Assembly: GCF_008757455.1 (NCBI RefSeq)
Contig: NZ_VCMV01000079.1
Span: forward strand, 200-64,199
Length of the DNA stretch: 64,000 nucleotides
From: Microvirga brassicacearum
Lineage (GTDB): Bacteria; Pseudomonadota; Alphaproteobacteria; Rhizobiales; Beijerinckiaceae
Reading direction: 5' to 3'
Below the pieces are notes generated by a model, which did not search any database, was not told where the DNA came from, and was given only the letters and a program-made list of their open reading frames with translations. Below are positions 27,459 through 35,530 of the stretch, piece after piece. The position numbers and the translations under genes are program-made. Each line of letters begins with the position of its first letter. Positions within the stretch are counted from its first letter, which is position 1.

Positions 27459-28317
27459 ACCGCTGATCGCCATTGAGGATCTTCGCATCCGCTTTCCGGG
27501 GGCGCACCGAAGCAATGATGCGGTGCGGGGTATCTCCTTCACGATCGGGCGCGAGAAGGTCGGCATCGTGGGTGAATCTGGCTCCGGTAAATCGCTGACC
27601 GGGCGCGCGATCCTGAAATTGACGCCGAACTCCGCGCGGATCACGGCGCGGCGCATGGAGTTCGACGGGATCGATCTTCTCTCGGCCTCTGAACGACAGA
27701 TGAGGTCCATCCGAGGAAACCGGATCTCCATGATCTTGCAGGATCCGAAATTTTCACTCAACCCTCTCATGCGGGTCGGCAATCAGATTATCGAAGCCTA
27801 TCGCCTGCACCATCGCGTGGACGTAGGGGAGGCCAAGCGGCGTGCCCTTGCCATGTTGGAAGCAGTCCATATCCGTGAGCCCGAGCGGGTCTTTCGGCAG
27901 TTTCCGCATGAGGTCTCCGGAGGCATGGGGCAGCGCATCATGATCGCCATGATGCTGATCCCCGAGCCCGATCTTATTATCGCCGACGAACCGACCTCCG
28001 CGCTCGACGTCACGGTGCGCCGACAGGTTCTGTCGATCCTTGACGAACTCCTGACACGCCGCGGCACGGGCCTGATGTTCATCAGCCACGATCTTAACCT
28101 CGTGGCCGACTTTTGCGACCGCGTACTCGTCATGTACGCGGGAAGGATCATGGAGGATATCCCCGCTCGCGATCTGCACAAGGCTCAACATCCTTATACG
28201 CGGGCGCTGCTCGACAGCCTCCCGCGCCTCGATCATCCGGTCGATGAATTGAAAATCCCGTCGCGGGACCCGGCATGGTTGCTCGAGGATACGGCAGATG
28301 AGGGAGCCGTCGCATGA
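27451..28317 (+). CDS. Dipeptide-type ABC transporter ATP-binding protein (DppD class)
   Basis: 288 residues. Walker A GESGSGKS, signature VSGGMGQR, Walker B LIIADEPTSALD and switch His in FISHDLNLV are all present, followed by the HPYTRALL extension of oligopeptide ATPases. The ATG at 27451 overlaps the permease gene; the longer frame from 27400 is inside that gene and is not used. It is shorter than the usual 320-330 residues because the C-terminal iron-sulfur/zinc-type tail is reduced. Confidence 0.93.
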   Translation: MDRPLIAIEDLRIRFPGAHRSNDAVRGISFTIGREKVGIVGESGSGKSLTGRAILKLTPNSARITARRMEFDGIDLLSASERQMRSIRGNRISMILQDPKFSLNPLMRVGNQIIEAYRLHHRVDVGEAKRRALAMLEAVHIREPERVFRQFPHEVSGGMGQRIMIAMMLIPEPDLIIADEPTSALDVTVRRQVLSILDELLTRRGTGLMFISHDLNLVADFCDRVLVMYAGRIMEDIPARDLHKAQHPYTRALLDSLPRLDHPVDELKIPSRDPAWLLEDTADEGAVA

Positions 28318-29114
28318 AGGACTCGACCGACAACCTCATCGAAACACGGGCGCTTTCCGTCACCTTCGGCGAGGGCGCCTCCGCCAATCGCGTGGTCAAC
28401 GAGGTCTCGTTTCACATCGTGCGCGGCGAGGCCTATGGCCTGATCGGCGAATCCGGGTGCGGAAAATCGACCATCCTGCAAGCTCTCGTCGGCCTCAACA
28501 CGGCCTATGACGGCGCGATCCTCTACGACGGCCAGGAGGTGCCGCATCGCCGCGAGAAGTCCTTCTTCCGCAAGGTTCAGATGGTTTTCCAGGACCCCTA
28601 TGCGTCGCTGCATCCGCGCAAGATCGTTCACCAGGTACTCTTGGAGCCCTTGCGCATTCATGGCTTCGATCAGCACGAGGAGCGCATCTCCGCGGTCCTG
28701 GATGCGGTCGGGCTTGGTCGGGATTTCCGCTACCGTTATCCGCACGAGCTGTCCGGCGGTCAGCGGCAGCGTGTGGCCATTGCGCGCGCGCTGATCATCG
28801 AACCCGAGACCCTGTTGCTCGACGAGCCGACCTCCGCGCTCGATGTCTCGGTGCAGGCGGAAATTCTCAATCTCCTGAAGAAGCTGCGGCGCGAACGCAA
28901 GCTCACTTATCTGATGGTCACGCATGATCTCGCGGTCGTGACGCACATCTGTGGACGCGTCGGCATGATGAATCAGGGTGAGATCATCGAGGAGTTGAGT
29001 GCGGACGAAATACGCGACCTGCGCGCCGTCAAGGACTACACCCGCGTATTCCTTGCGGCGAGCATCGGGTCGCGGGCATCAAGATCCATTTCCCAAGAGG
29101 TTCTGCCATTATGA
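28314..29114 (+). CDS. Dipeptide-type ABC transporter ATP-binding protein (DppF class)
   Basis: 266 residues. Walker A GESGCGKS, the DppF-typical VFQDPYASLHPR, signature LSGGQRQR, Walker B LLLDEPTSALD and switch region VTHDLAVV are intact. It begins with a 4-base ATGA overlap with the first ATPase gene. The C-terminal oligopeptide extension is short, with YTRVFLAAS in place of the usual HPYT region. It completes a five-gene importer. Confidence 0.93.
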   Translation: MKDSTDNLIETRALSVTFGEGASANRVVNEVSFHIVRGEAYGLIGESGCGKSTILQALVGLNTAYDGAILYDGQEVPHRREKSFFRKVQMVFQDPYASLHPRKIVHQVLLEPLRIHGFDQHEERISAVLDAVGLGRDFRYRYPHELSGGQRQRVAIARALIIEPETLLLDEPTSALDVSVQAEILNLLKKLRRERKLTYLMVTHDLAVVTHICGRVGMMNQGEIIEELSADEIRDLRAVKDYTRVFLAASIGSRASRSISQEVLPL

Positions 29115-30130
29115 CGAAGTACGAAGTTCTGTCGCGTTCCGCGGAGCATTGGCCGGAGCCAGGCTGGGGCGGCGGCGATGAGACAAGGGCTGCACCGGAA
29201 TCTCGGTTTCGTGCTGTCCGGGATCACATCGGCAAGCAGTCTACGGACGCGCTGATGGTCGTCCAAAACGGAAAGGTCGTCTTCGCCAGTGGCGATATGA
29301 CCCGCAAGTTCCTGTGCCACTCGGTCCGGAAGAGCTTTCTCAGCGCCTTGATCGGACAGGAGGTGCAGCGCGGGACCATCGACTTGTCGCCGACGCTCGA
29401 CGCGCTCGGGATCAATGATCGGGAAGGCCTCACCGTGAGGGAGAAATCGGCCACGATCTATGATCTGCTGACGGCGCGGTCCGGGATCTATCATCCGGCC
29501 GCCTATGAGACCCCTTGGATGCAATCGATCAAGGAACCGCGACACTCCCATGCACCCGGCACCTTCTGGTGCTACAACAACTGGGACTTCAACGCGCTGG
29601 GCACGATCTACACGGCTCTCACCGGATTGAGCGTCCATGCGGCGTTCGAGCGGCACATCGCCCGGCCCATCGGAATGGATGATTTTCGCTTCGATGCGGA
29701 AGTCCAGGATGGGTGGTTCGCGGAGGACCCGCGCTCGATTCATCCCGCCTACGCCTTTCGCATGTCGACGCGCGACCTTGCACGATTTGGCCTTCTCTTC
29801 CTGCGCGAAGGCAGCTGGGATGGCCAGCAGGTCATTTCGCGCTCCTGGGCGCGCGCGAGCGTGTTGCCGCACTCGGAGGCGGGGGATCGGGGAGGCTATG
29901 GTTACATGTGGTGGGTGGCTCGCCAGGGCGTCGCCTTCCCCGGCACGATCCTGCCCGAAGGAAGCTTCTGCGCCATCGGCGCAGGTGGTCATTACTGCCT
30001 GGTAGTGCCCGCACTCGACCTCGTCATCGTGCACCGCGTCGACACGGATATTCCGACCAGACAGGTCGATCGATTCCAGTTCGGTTCGCTGATCGAATGC
30101 GTCTTGGACGCCTGCGGCAATCCCTCCTGA
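29111..30130 (+). CDS. Serine hydrolase of the class C beta-lactamase / esterase family
   Basis: 339 residues, starting with a 4-base overlap with the ATPase gene. The active site SxxK is SVRK (Ser71, Lys74) and the second motif YxN is YNN in FWCYNNWDFN. These place it with beta-lactamase-fold hydrolases such as EstB, D-aminopeptidase and 6-aminohexanoate-dimer hydrolase; the WCYNNWD context resembles the last of these. No signal peptide is seen, so it probably acts inside the cell on an amide or ester brought in by the importer. The specific substrate is unknown. Confidence 0.85.
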   Translation: MTKYEVLSRSAEHWPEPGWGGGDETRAAPESRFRAVRDHIGKQSTDALMVVQNGKVVFASGDMTRKFLCHSVRKSFLSALIGQEVQRGTIDLSPTLDALGINDREGLTVREKSATIYDLLTARSGIYHPAAYETPWMQSIKEPRHSHAPGTFWCYNNWDFNALGTIYTALTGLSVHAAFERHIARPIGMDDFRFDAEVQDGWFAEDPRSIHPAYAFRMSTRDLARFGLLFLREGSWDGQQVISRSWARASVLPHSEAGDRGGYGYMWWVARQGVAFPGTILPEGSFCAIGAGGHYCLVVPALDLVIVHRVDTDIPTRQVDRFQFGSLIECVLDACGNPS

Positions 30131-30140
30131 TCTCTATCAC

Positions 30141-31547
30141 ATGGAAACAAAAATGCTGACTGTGATCGAAAGCATCGCGGAATGGAGCGCAACGCGCGAC
30201 GATTTCAGCGACCTGGCGCGGGAGCGGGCGAGACACGCGATCATCGATACTATCGGTTGCATGATCGCCGGCCGCTGCGACTTCAGCACGCAAGCCGTGC
30301 GCGCAGCCTTTACGTCGAGCATCGGTAAGAGCGGTGCCGCATACGTCGCTGGCGGTGGGCGGGCAAACCCCGCCATCGCCGCACTCGTCGGAGCAACCGC
30401 CGCGCATGCGCTCGATTACGACGACAACTTCAAACCCGGCATGAGTCACGCATCGGCCGTTCTCGTCCCCGCACTTCTGGCAGTGGCTGAAGCAGAAAAA
30501 GCCAATGGGCGACGCCTCGTCGATTCCTATCTCGTCGGATTGCAGGCGCAGGCCTTCGCAGGCGCCGGCGTCTATCCGTCCCACTACACCGCCGGCTGGC
30601 ACGCCACATCCACGATCGGATGCATCGGCACGGCCGCGGCGGTCGCTTGGTTGAAGGGGTTAGACGCCGAGGGGATTGCGCGCGCCCTCAGCATAGCGGT
30701 CAGCATGGCGGCCGGCACCAAGGGCCAATTCGGTACGCCGATCAAACCGCTCCACGCGGGATTTGCGGCGAGAAATGCCGTTGAGGCGGCCGAACTTGCC
30801 GCGGCAGGAATGACCGGCCGGCTGGATATCCTGGAAGGCGAGCAGGGCTTTCTCGAGCTGTTCGGCGGTTTTGACCCGAAGGGATGGGATACCAGCCGTA
30901 TCCTGGCCACGAGCGCGCACGTCATCGAAACGGTGGGCGTCATGCCTAAGCGCCACCCCTGCTGTGGCTCCACGCATCTGGTTGTCGACATGATCCTCGA
31001 TCTCAAGGAGAAGGTCGGGTTTGGTCCTTCCGACGTGGCAAGTGTCGAAACGTTGGTCGGGATCGCCAATCAACGCAATCTCGCTTATCCTGAGCCCGAC
31101 GATGAGATGGAGGCGCGGTTCTCCATGCAATATTGCGTGTCGCGCGCCATCGCCAAAGGGCGGTTGGACTTGTCTGATTTTACACTTGGGGCGGTGTCCG
31201 AGCATGGGCGCGACGACCTCCTTCGGCGGATCGCCATGCGGTCCTATTCTCAAGGAGAGGAGAGTGCAGAAGGCGATTCTCTTCCGCACCGGCTTGTCCT
31301 TCGCCTCACCGATGGCCGCGTGTTCGAATCCGAACGCAAGTACGCGAAGGGAACGATCTCCGATCCGTTCACTGCGATGGATCGCACGGCAAAGTTTCAC
31401 GATTGCTGCAGCGATCTCTCTCACATCCAGGCTGTCGAACTGCTCGGGCGGCTGGAGAATGTGGAGTGGGAAGGGGACATCAGCTTCATAGGCCAGGTTC
31501 TTCAGGCGGAAACGCGGACAGCCGGGCGCATGGCGGGAGCCGGATGA
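30141..31547 (+). CDS. MmgE/PrpD family protein
   Basis: 468 residues across the full MmgE/PrpD fold, with the N-terminal RARHAIIDTIGCMIAG region and HALDYDD motif typical of the family. Known members dehydrate 2-methylcitrate (PrpD) or decarboxylate cis-aconitate and itaconate-type acids. Many bacterial copies lie in amidohydrolase/ABC operons with unknown substrates. It starts 11 bases after the serine hydrolase. Its last 46 bases overlap, tail to tail, the convergent LysR gene. Confidence 0.88.
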   Translation: METKMLTVIESIAEWSATRDDFSDLARERARHAIIDTIGCMIAGRCDFSTQAVRAAFTSSIGKSGAAYVAGGGRANPAIAALVGATAAHALDYDDNFKPGMSHASAVLVPALLAVAEAEKANGRRLVDSYLVGLQAQAFAGAGVYPSHYTAGWHATSTIGCIGTAAAVAWLKGLDAEGIARALSIAVSMAAGTKGQFGTPIKPLHAGFAARNAVEAAELAAAGMTGRLDILEGEQGFLELFGGFDPKGWDTSRILATSAHVIETVGVMPKRHPCCGSTHLVVDMILDLKEKVGFGPSDVASVETLVGIANQRNLAYPEPDDEMEARFSMQYCVSRAIAKGRLDLSDFTLGAVSEHGRDDLLRRIAMRSYSQGEESAEGDSLPHRLVLRLTDGRVFESERKYAKGTISDPFTAMDRTAKFHDCCSDLSHIQAVELLGRLENVEWEGDISFIGQVLQAETRTAGRMAGAG

Positions 31548-32449
31548 CGGCTGCTGCTCTCGACAGCCCGCTGCCAGAACTGTTCCGCCCTCGGGCCCTT
31601 GAGTTTCTGTGCCCGGTAGACGCGGATTTCGACGACGAGGTCGAGGCTTGGATCACCGGCACGCAGGAGCGCTCCGGATGCGAGTTCGGCCACGATGAGA
31701 CTCTCCGGAATCCACGCGACACCGCGCCCCGATAAGGTCATCGCCTTCAGCGCCATCGACATGCCGTTCTCGTAGACGGTCATCAGGGGAATTGGCCGTT
31801 TCGCGAAGGCGCCGGCGAGCAGGTGCGCGAAGAACGAGCAGTTGCCATAGCTCAAATAATGTGCCGGTTTTGACCCGAGCCCAACCGGGTGAAGCGGTGC
31901 GCCCGACGCGTCCGGTGCGCTGACGGGAATGACGCGTTCCCTGCCAACGTCGATGTACGAAAAACGACTCAGTTCGTTCATGAGCGACACGGATTCGTGC
32001 GCATAGGTGAGCAGGAATTCGCAATCTCCGTTCGTCAACGTGGAGATATTGCCGAGAAAAGACGGATAGGGATCGCTGAAGCGCGTCAGAATTGGATCTC
32101 CGGCGCTTTCGAGCGACGCGATCCAGCTTGGGAAGAAGGTGAGAGAGAGCGTGTTGAGAGTAGCGAAGATCAGGACTTCCGATGTTTTGGCGTGCCGTTC
32201 CTGAATGGTGCTCCGCATCGCCTGGATCAGCGCCACGACCTCCTGGATGCGAGGGAGAACGTCCTGCCCCTCCGGTGTCAGGTGCACCGGATAGGTGGTT
32301 CTATCGACCAGTGGGACCCCAAGCCAGCCCTCGAGTTGCTTGATGCGGCGGCTGAGCGCCGATTGAGTCACATTCCGTTCGCTGGCCGTCCTGGAAAAAT
32401 TGGACGAGCGCGACAGGCTGAGAAAATCCTCGAGCCATTTCAACTCCAT
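31502..32449 (-). CDS. LysR family transcriptional regulator
   Basis: 315 residues. The N-terminal winged HTH is clear: MELKWLEDFLSLSRSSNFSRTA then NVTQSALSRRIKQLE. The remainder is a LysR effector-binding domain. It is convergent with the MmgE/PrpD gene (46-base overlap) and divergent from the gene at 32713, so it may control that gene, the long peptide-use operon, or both. The effector cannot be predicted. Confidence 0.92.
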   Translation of the reverse strand: MELKWLEDFLSLSRSSNFSRTASERNVTQSALSRRIKQLEGWLGVPLVDRTTYPVHLTPEGQDVLPRIQEVVALIQAMRSTIQERHAKTSEVLIFATLNTLSLTFFPSWIASLESAGDPILTRFSDPYPSFLGNISTLTNGDCEFLLTYAHESVSLMNELSRFSYIDVGRERVIPVSAPDASGAPLHPVGLGSKPAHYLSYGNCSFFAHLLAGAFAKRPIPLMTVYENGMSMALKAMTLSGRGVAWIPESLIVAELASGALLRAGDPSLDLVVEIRVYRAQKLKGPRAEQFWQRAVESSSRHPAPAMRPAVRVSA

Positions 32450-32712
32450 GCAATCCCCCTTTATACATTACAGCTTGCGACGGCCTTTGATTTTTGCGCC
32501 GGCAGGCTGATAAGAGGGGAACATGCCAGTGTCTTGCTTGCGTCGCAAATCCGTGAGGGGAAGGCCTTCAGCGACATTGTCCCGTGGGCGCCCAATCGCA
32601 GGAACTTGCACCACCTAATCTGGATGTGGCCGCCTTTGACAATTGCCTGACCACATGGTCACAGTTCGTCGCGACCTGGCTGTTTGAACGCCGATAAAAC
32701 TGGAATGAAAAT

Positions 32713-33636
32713 ATGACGATTGGAGTGGCTGCAAGCGGCCCGAGCGCCGGCGCGGCGGTGCGCGACGCAGTGCTCGGGGCCGAATTGCTTGGTCGCGGCG
32801 CCATTGGCGGTTTCGCGGTCTTCGCGGTGCTCGATGAGCAAGGTCGTGTTGCCCATCGCACGACGCAACGGGGTGGCATCACGGCACTTGCGCTGCCGGA
32901 CGCGTGGTTGGAAGCACGCTATGCTGCTGCAATCTCCAGCGGACCCGATCGACCGGAGCCGTTGGAGCAATTTCTGCCCGGCATCAGCGGCGTCGGCCTC
33001 GTCACGGGGCATCGCTTGCCAAACCTGCCCGGCGACGATGGGATTGCGTTGAACCAAGCCGTGCTGGCCCGAATTGCCCAGGGCGACTCTCCTCAACAGG
33101 CTGTCGACGCAATTCTTGGCGCCAATCCGGAAGCCGATGTCGGCTTGATCGCGCTCGACGGCGATGGGCGGCTCGGTTGGGGGGACAGCGCGCGCGTGAA
33201 AGGGCGGACGGATGGTGGCGGCGGCCATCGCCAGGGCGGCGGAGCGCGCATCGCGCTATTGCACAACTCGATTCATTCTCAGGATTGCCTAGCCGAAAGC
33301 CTGGTCGATCTGGCGTGGACGCAGCTGACCGGAGAGCTCACCGCCACGCGTTTTGCGTATGCGCGCGGCTCCATTCCCATCCGCGCGTCCGACCGCGATC
33401 GCGTTCACATCACGGGTGATGGAACAATCATCGCGATCGACAGCGCCAATCCCTTGCTGCCGGCGGCGAATCGACCCCGCGCAACGGCCATCTATCTCGG
33501 CAGCGAGATCTGGCAAGACGGTCGCCGGCTTGGTCACGCGGTCACTGAACTCATCGCTGAAGTGGCGCAAGGAAGGGTTTGCAAGCCGAACGCGGCTTCT
33601 TCGGTGGCGGTCGTCATGAAAACTCTTTCGCACTAG
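32713..33636 (+). CDS. Conserved-looking protein of unknown function
   Basis: 307 residues, no signal peptide or membrane segment. The N-terminal TIGVAASGPSAGAAVRDAV and RGAIGGFAVFAVLDEQGRV regions and the later VGLIALDGDGRLGWGDSA suggest an alpha/beta sandwich that could resemble N-terminal-nucleophile hydrolases, but no catalytic set is certain. It is divergent from the LysR gene across about 260 bases, a layout usual for a LysR target. A link to the preceding peptide-use operon is plausible. I do not recognise the family with confidence. Confidence 0.7.
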   Translation: MTIGVAASGPSAGAAVRDAVLGAELLGRGAIGGFAVFAVLDEQGRVAHRTTQRGGITALALPDAWLEARYAAAISSGPDRPEPLEQFLPGISGVGLVTGHRLPNLPGDDGIALNQAVLARIAQGDSPQQAVDAILGANPEADVGLIALDGDGRLGWGDSARVKGRTDGGGGHRQGGGARIALLHNSIHSQDCLAESLVDLAWTQLTGELTATRFAYARGSIPIRASDRDRVHITGDGTIIAIDSANPLLPAANRPRATAIYLGSEIWQDGRRLGHAVTELIAEVAQGRVCKPNAASSVAVVMKTLSH

Positions 33637-34159
33637 CACACGCGTTATGCCGAAATGGCGACTAACGCGCAGCGCCATCGCCTCATCGGAAAGCGACCGC
33701 CGCATCGCCGGATCTCGCGACGCTCGGAATTGGATAATCCATGCAACTTCTTGAACAGTAGCGAAAACTGCGCTATTAATGCGAATGACTTGCAATAGCA
33801 AAAATGCTCCAGGTTATGCGCAGCTGGTTTCGTGAGATGCCGAGCCGACGCAGCCTTCTCTGGGGCGGCTGAGGGCGCAAGCGGGTCGCTTCTCGGCAGC
33901 AAGCCGTCAGACCAAGACGTTGCCCACGGCTTGCCTGGAGCGACCGCCGACCCGAGCGCAGCATAGCACGGAGGCAAGATGATCACCGCCGCGAGGCCGA
34001 ACGGGTGCGCAACGGCTTCGCCCCTTCGGTGCTTCTGACCGAGTGGGAGGCAGACACCGTCTCAACCCTGCTGGGGGCAGGAAGATCGTGTCGCAGGCCT
34101 CGCGCTGATGTACGCACCGCCATTCTGGCAAACGCCCAACGGTCGAGGGGATCGGTTCG
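33637..34159. other. Intergenic region upstream of the Fur-like gene
   Basis: About 520 bases without a supported gene. It holds a Fur-box-like palindrome (listed separately). There is also a 19-codon frame at 33979-34038 (MITAARPNGC...) with GGAGG 4 bases before its ATG, which could be a leader peptide or chance. Frames on both strands here look arginine/proline-rich and unlike real genes. Confidence 0.45.
33780..33800. promoter_or_regulatory. Fur-box-like palindrome
   Basis: TGCGAATGACTTGCA (33780-33794) is an imperfect dyad of form TGCnAnTnAnTnGCA, and a third GCA follows at 33798-33800. This resembles the Fur sites known from Caulobacter and other alphaproteobacteria. A Fur-family gene begins about 360 bases downstream. 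No iron-uptake gene is adjacent, so autoregulation or a lost target is possible. Confidence 0.45.
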
Positions 34160-34696
34160 ATGGCAGTTCGCGAGACCGACCATTCGGGCAACCGAATTTC
34201 CGGGGAAGAGACGAGGACCGCGCGGAGGAGGGCTGTCGGTGCCGGAAGTCCCCTGGGATTGCGGGCAAACCGCATCGAGGCGGAATGTCGGGCGAAGGGC
34301 TTGAGGCTGACCGGCCAGCGTCGCTTGATCGCGCAGGTTCTCTCGGAAGCCCTGGACCATCCCGACGCGTTCGACCTCCACCGCCGTGTCGCCATGCTGG
34401 CCCCGCATGTCTCTCTCGCGACCGTCTACCGGACCATGAAGCGATTCGAGCGGGAGGGCATCGTCAAGCGGCTCGAATTTCGCGGCGGCCATGCGCGCTA
34501 TGAGACAGCCGCGAAGCGGCACCACGACCACCTCATCGATTTGGAGACCGGGCAGGTGGTCGAGTTTCGGAATGCCGAGATCGAGCGCCTCCAGGAAGCG
34601 GTCGCGCGCGAGCTCGGATACCGCCTCGTCGGTCATCGCCTGGAACTCTATGGTGTGCCGGTGCCGGCGAAAGAGCGATCGGAAGAGGATCTGTGA
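34160..34696 (+). CDS. Fur family metal-responsive regulator (Fur/Mur type)
   Basis: 178 residues. The DNA-binding part shows GLRLTGQRRLIAQVL and HVSLATVYRTMKRFEREG, and the metal/dimer part shows HHDHLIDLETGQVVEF. The usual CxxC after HHDHLI in enterobacterial Fur is replaced by DLET, as in rhizobial Fur/Mur proteins that sense Mn or Fe. The C-terminus LGYRLVGHRLELYGVP is also typical. There are about 35 extra residues before the usual Fur start, Arg/Gly-rich; the ATG at 34160 has GGGGAT about 7 bases upstream, but a later start is possible. Confidence 0.9.
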   Translation: MAVRETDHSGNRISGEETRTARRRAVGAGSPLGLRANRIEAECRAKGLRLTGQRRLIAQVLSEALDHPDAFDLHRRVAMLAPHVSLATVYRTMKRFEREGIVKRLEFRGGHARYETAAKRHHDHLIDLETGQVVEFRNAEIERLQEAVARELGYRLVGHRLELYGVPVPAKERSEEDL

Positions 34697-34774
34697 GCGC
34701 GGATGCCCGTGGGCTCGCCGAACTCGCTCTGGCGGGCCCGCGATGCTCGTACCTGATGAGGCAGGCTGACAACG

Positions 34775-35395
34775 ATGTCCGATTCACGACAAGCCCACTG
34801 GGAAAATATCTTCGCGACAAAGCCCGACGAGGCCGTGAGCTGGTTCGAGCCAGTCCCGGAGACCTCCTTGCGCCTGATCCGTTCCTGCGAACTATCTTCG
34901 AGCGCCAGCATCATCGATGTCGGGGCGGGAACGTCGCGCTTGCCGGACGCGCTGCTTGCGGAGGGTTTCTCGAACATCACGGTGCTCGACATCTCAGCGG
35001 CGGCCTTGGCCCGGACCAAGGATCGCCTCGGCCATAGGGCGGACGTGCTCCGGTTCGTGGTTGCCGATATCACGAAGTGGCAGCCCAAGCTTGCCGTGGA
35101 TCTCTGGCATGACCGAGCCATGCTGCACTTTCTGACGGAAGAGGCAGAGCGGATGACCTACGCGAACGCCGTTCGACACGCCGTTAAGCCGGGTGGTTTC
35201 GTGGTGATCTCAGGCTTTGCCCCGAGCGGTCCCGAGCGCTGCAGCGGACTGCCGGTTCTCAGGGCCAGTCAGAATTCGATTGCCGGATTGCTGGGGCCTG
35301 ACTTCGACCTCATCGAGGCGTTCGAAGAGGAACACCGGACCCCGCAGGGCGGCAGGCAGTTGTTCGTGTTCACACGATTTCAGCGCCGGGGGTAA
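34775..35395 (+). CDS. Class I SAM-dependent methyltransferase
   Basis: 206 residues. Motif I is SIIDVGAGTSRLPD, the acidic residue after it is in VLDIS, and post-II DLWHDRAMLHFL is present, so a Rossmann SAM-binding domain is sound. The HWENIFATKPDEAVSWFEP start is shared with a widespread group of small methyltransferases annotated as thiol or tellurite methyltransferase-like, whose substrates are unknown. It follows the Fur-like gene after about 80 bases on the same strand and may be co-transcribed. Confidence 0.85.
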   Translation: MSDSRQAHWENIFATKPDEAVSWFEPVPETSLRLIRSCELSSSASIIDVGAGTSRLPDALLAEGFSNITVLDISAAALARTKDRLGHRADVLRFVVADITKWQPKLAVDLWHDRAMLHFLTEEAERMTYANAVRHAVKPGGFVVISGFAPSGPERCSGLPVLRASQNSIAGLLGPDFDLIEAFEEEHRTPQGGRQLFVFTRFQRRG

Positions 35396-35482
35396 CAGTG
35401 TCGGGTGGGTCCGACGGTGCCCGCGCCCTGGCGACCTGATCCGCAGAGAGATATCACGTTGCAATCTCATCCAGACAGCCGA

Positions 35483-35510
35483 AAAGAGCCCGGGAACCCC
35501 CGGACTCTTT
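35483..35510 (-). terminator. Rho-independent terminator of the outer-membrane protein gene
   Basis: AAAGAGCCCGGG (35483-35494) pairs with CCCGGACTCTTT (35499-35510) over 12 bp with one mismatch and a 4-base loop. On the - strand it is followed by TTTTC. It lies 20 bases after the stop of the barrel gene. The symmetry may let it also stop + strand transcripts from the methyltransferase. Confidence 0.75.
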
Positions 35511-35530
35511 GTCGTTTCGGCAAGATTGCC

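Noticed and set aside
33907..34636. Open frames on the - strand opposite the Fur-like gene
   Set aside because: Composition is Arg/Pro/Ser-rich and the DNA is explained by the conserved + strand Fur protein.
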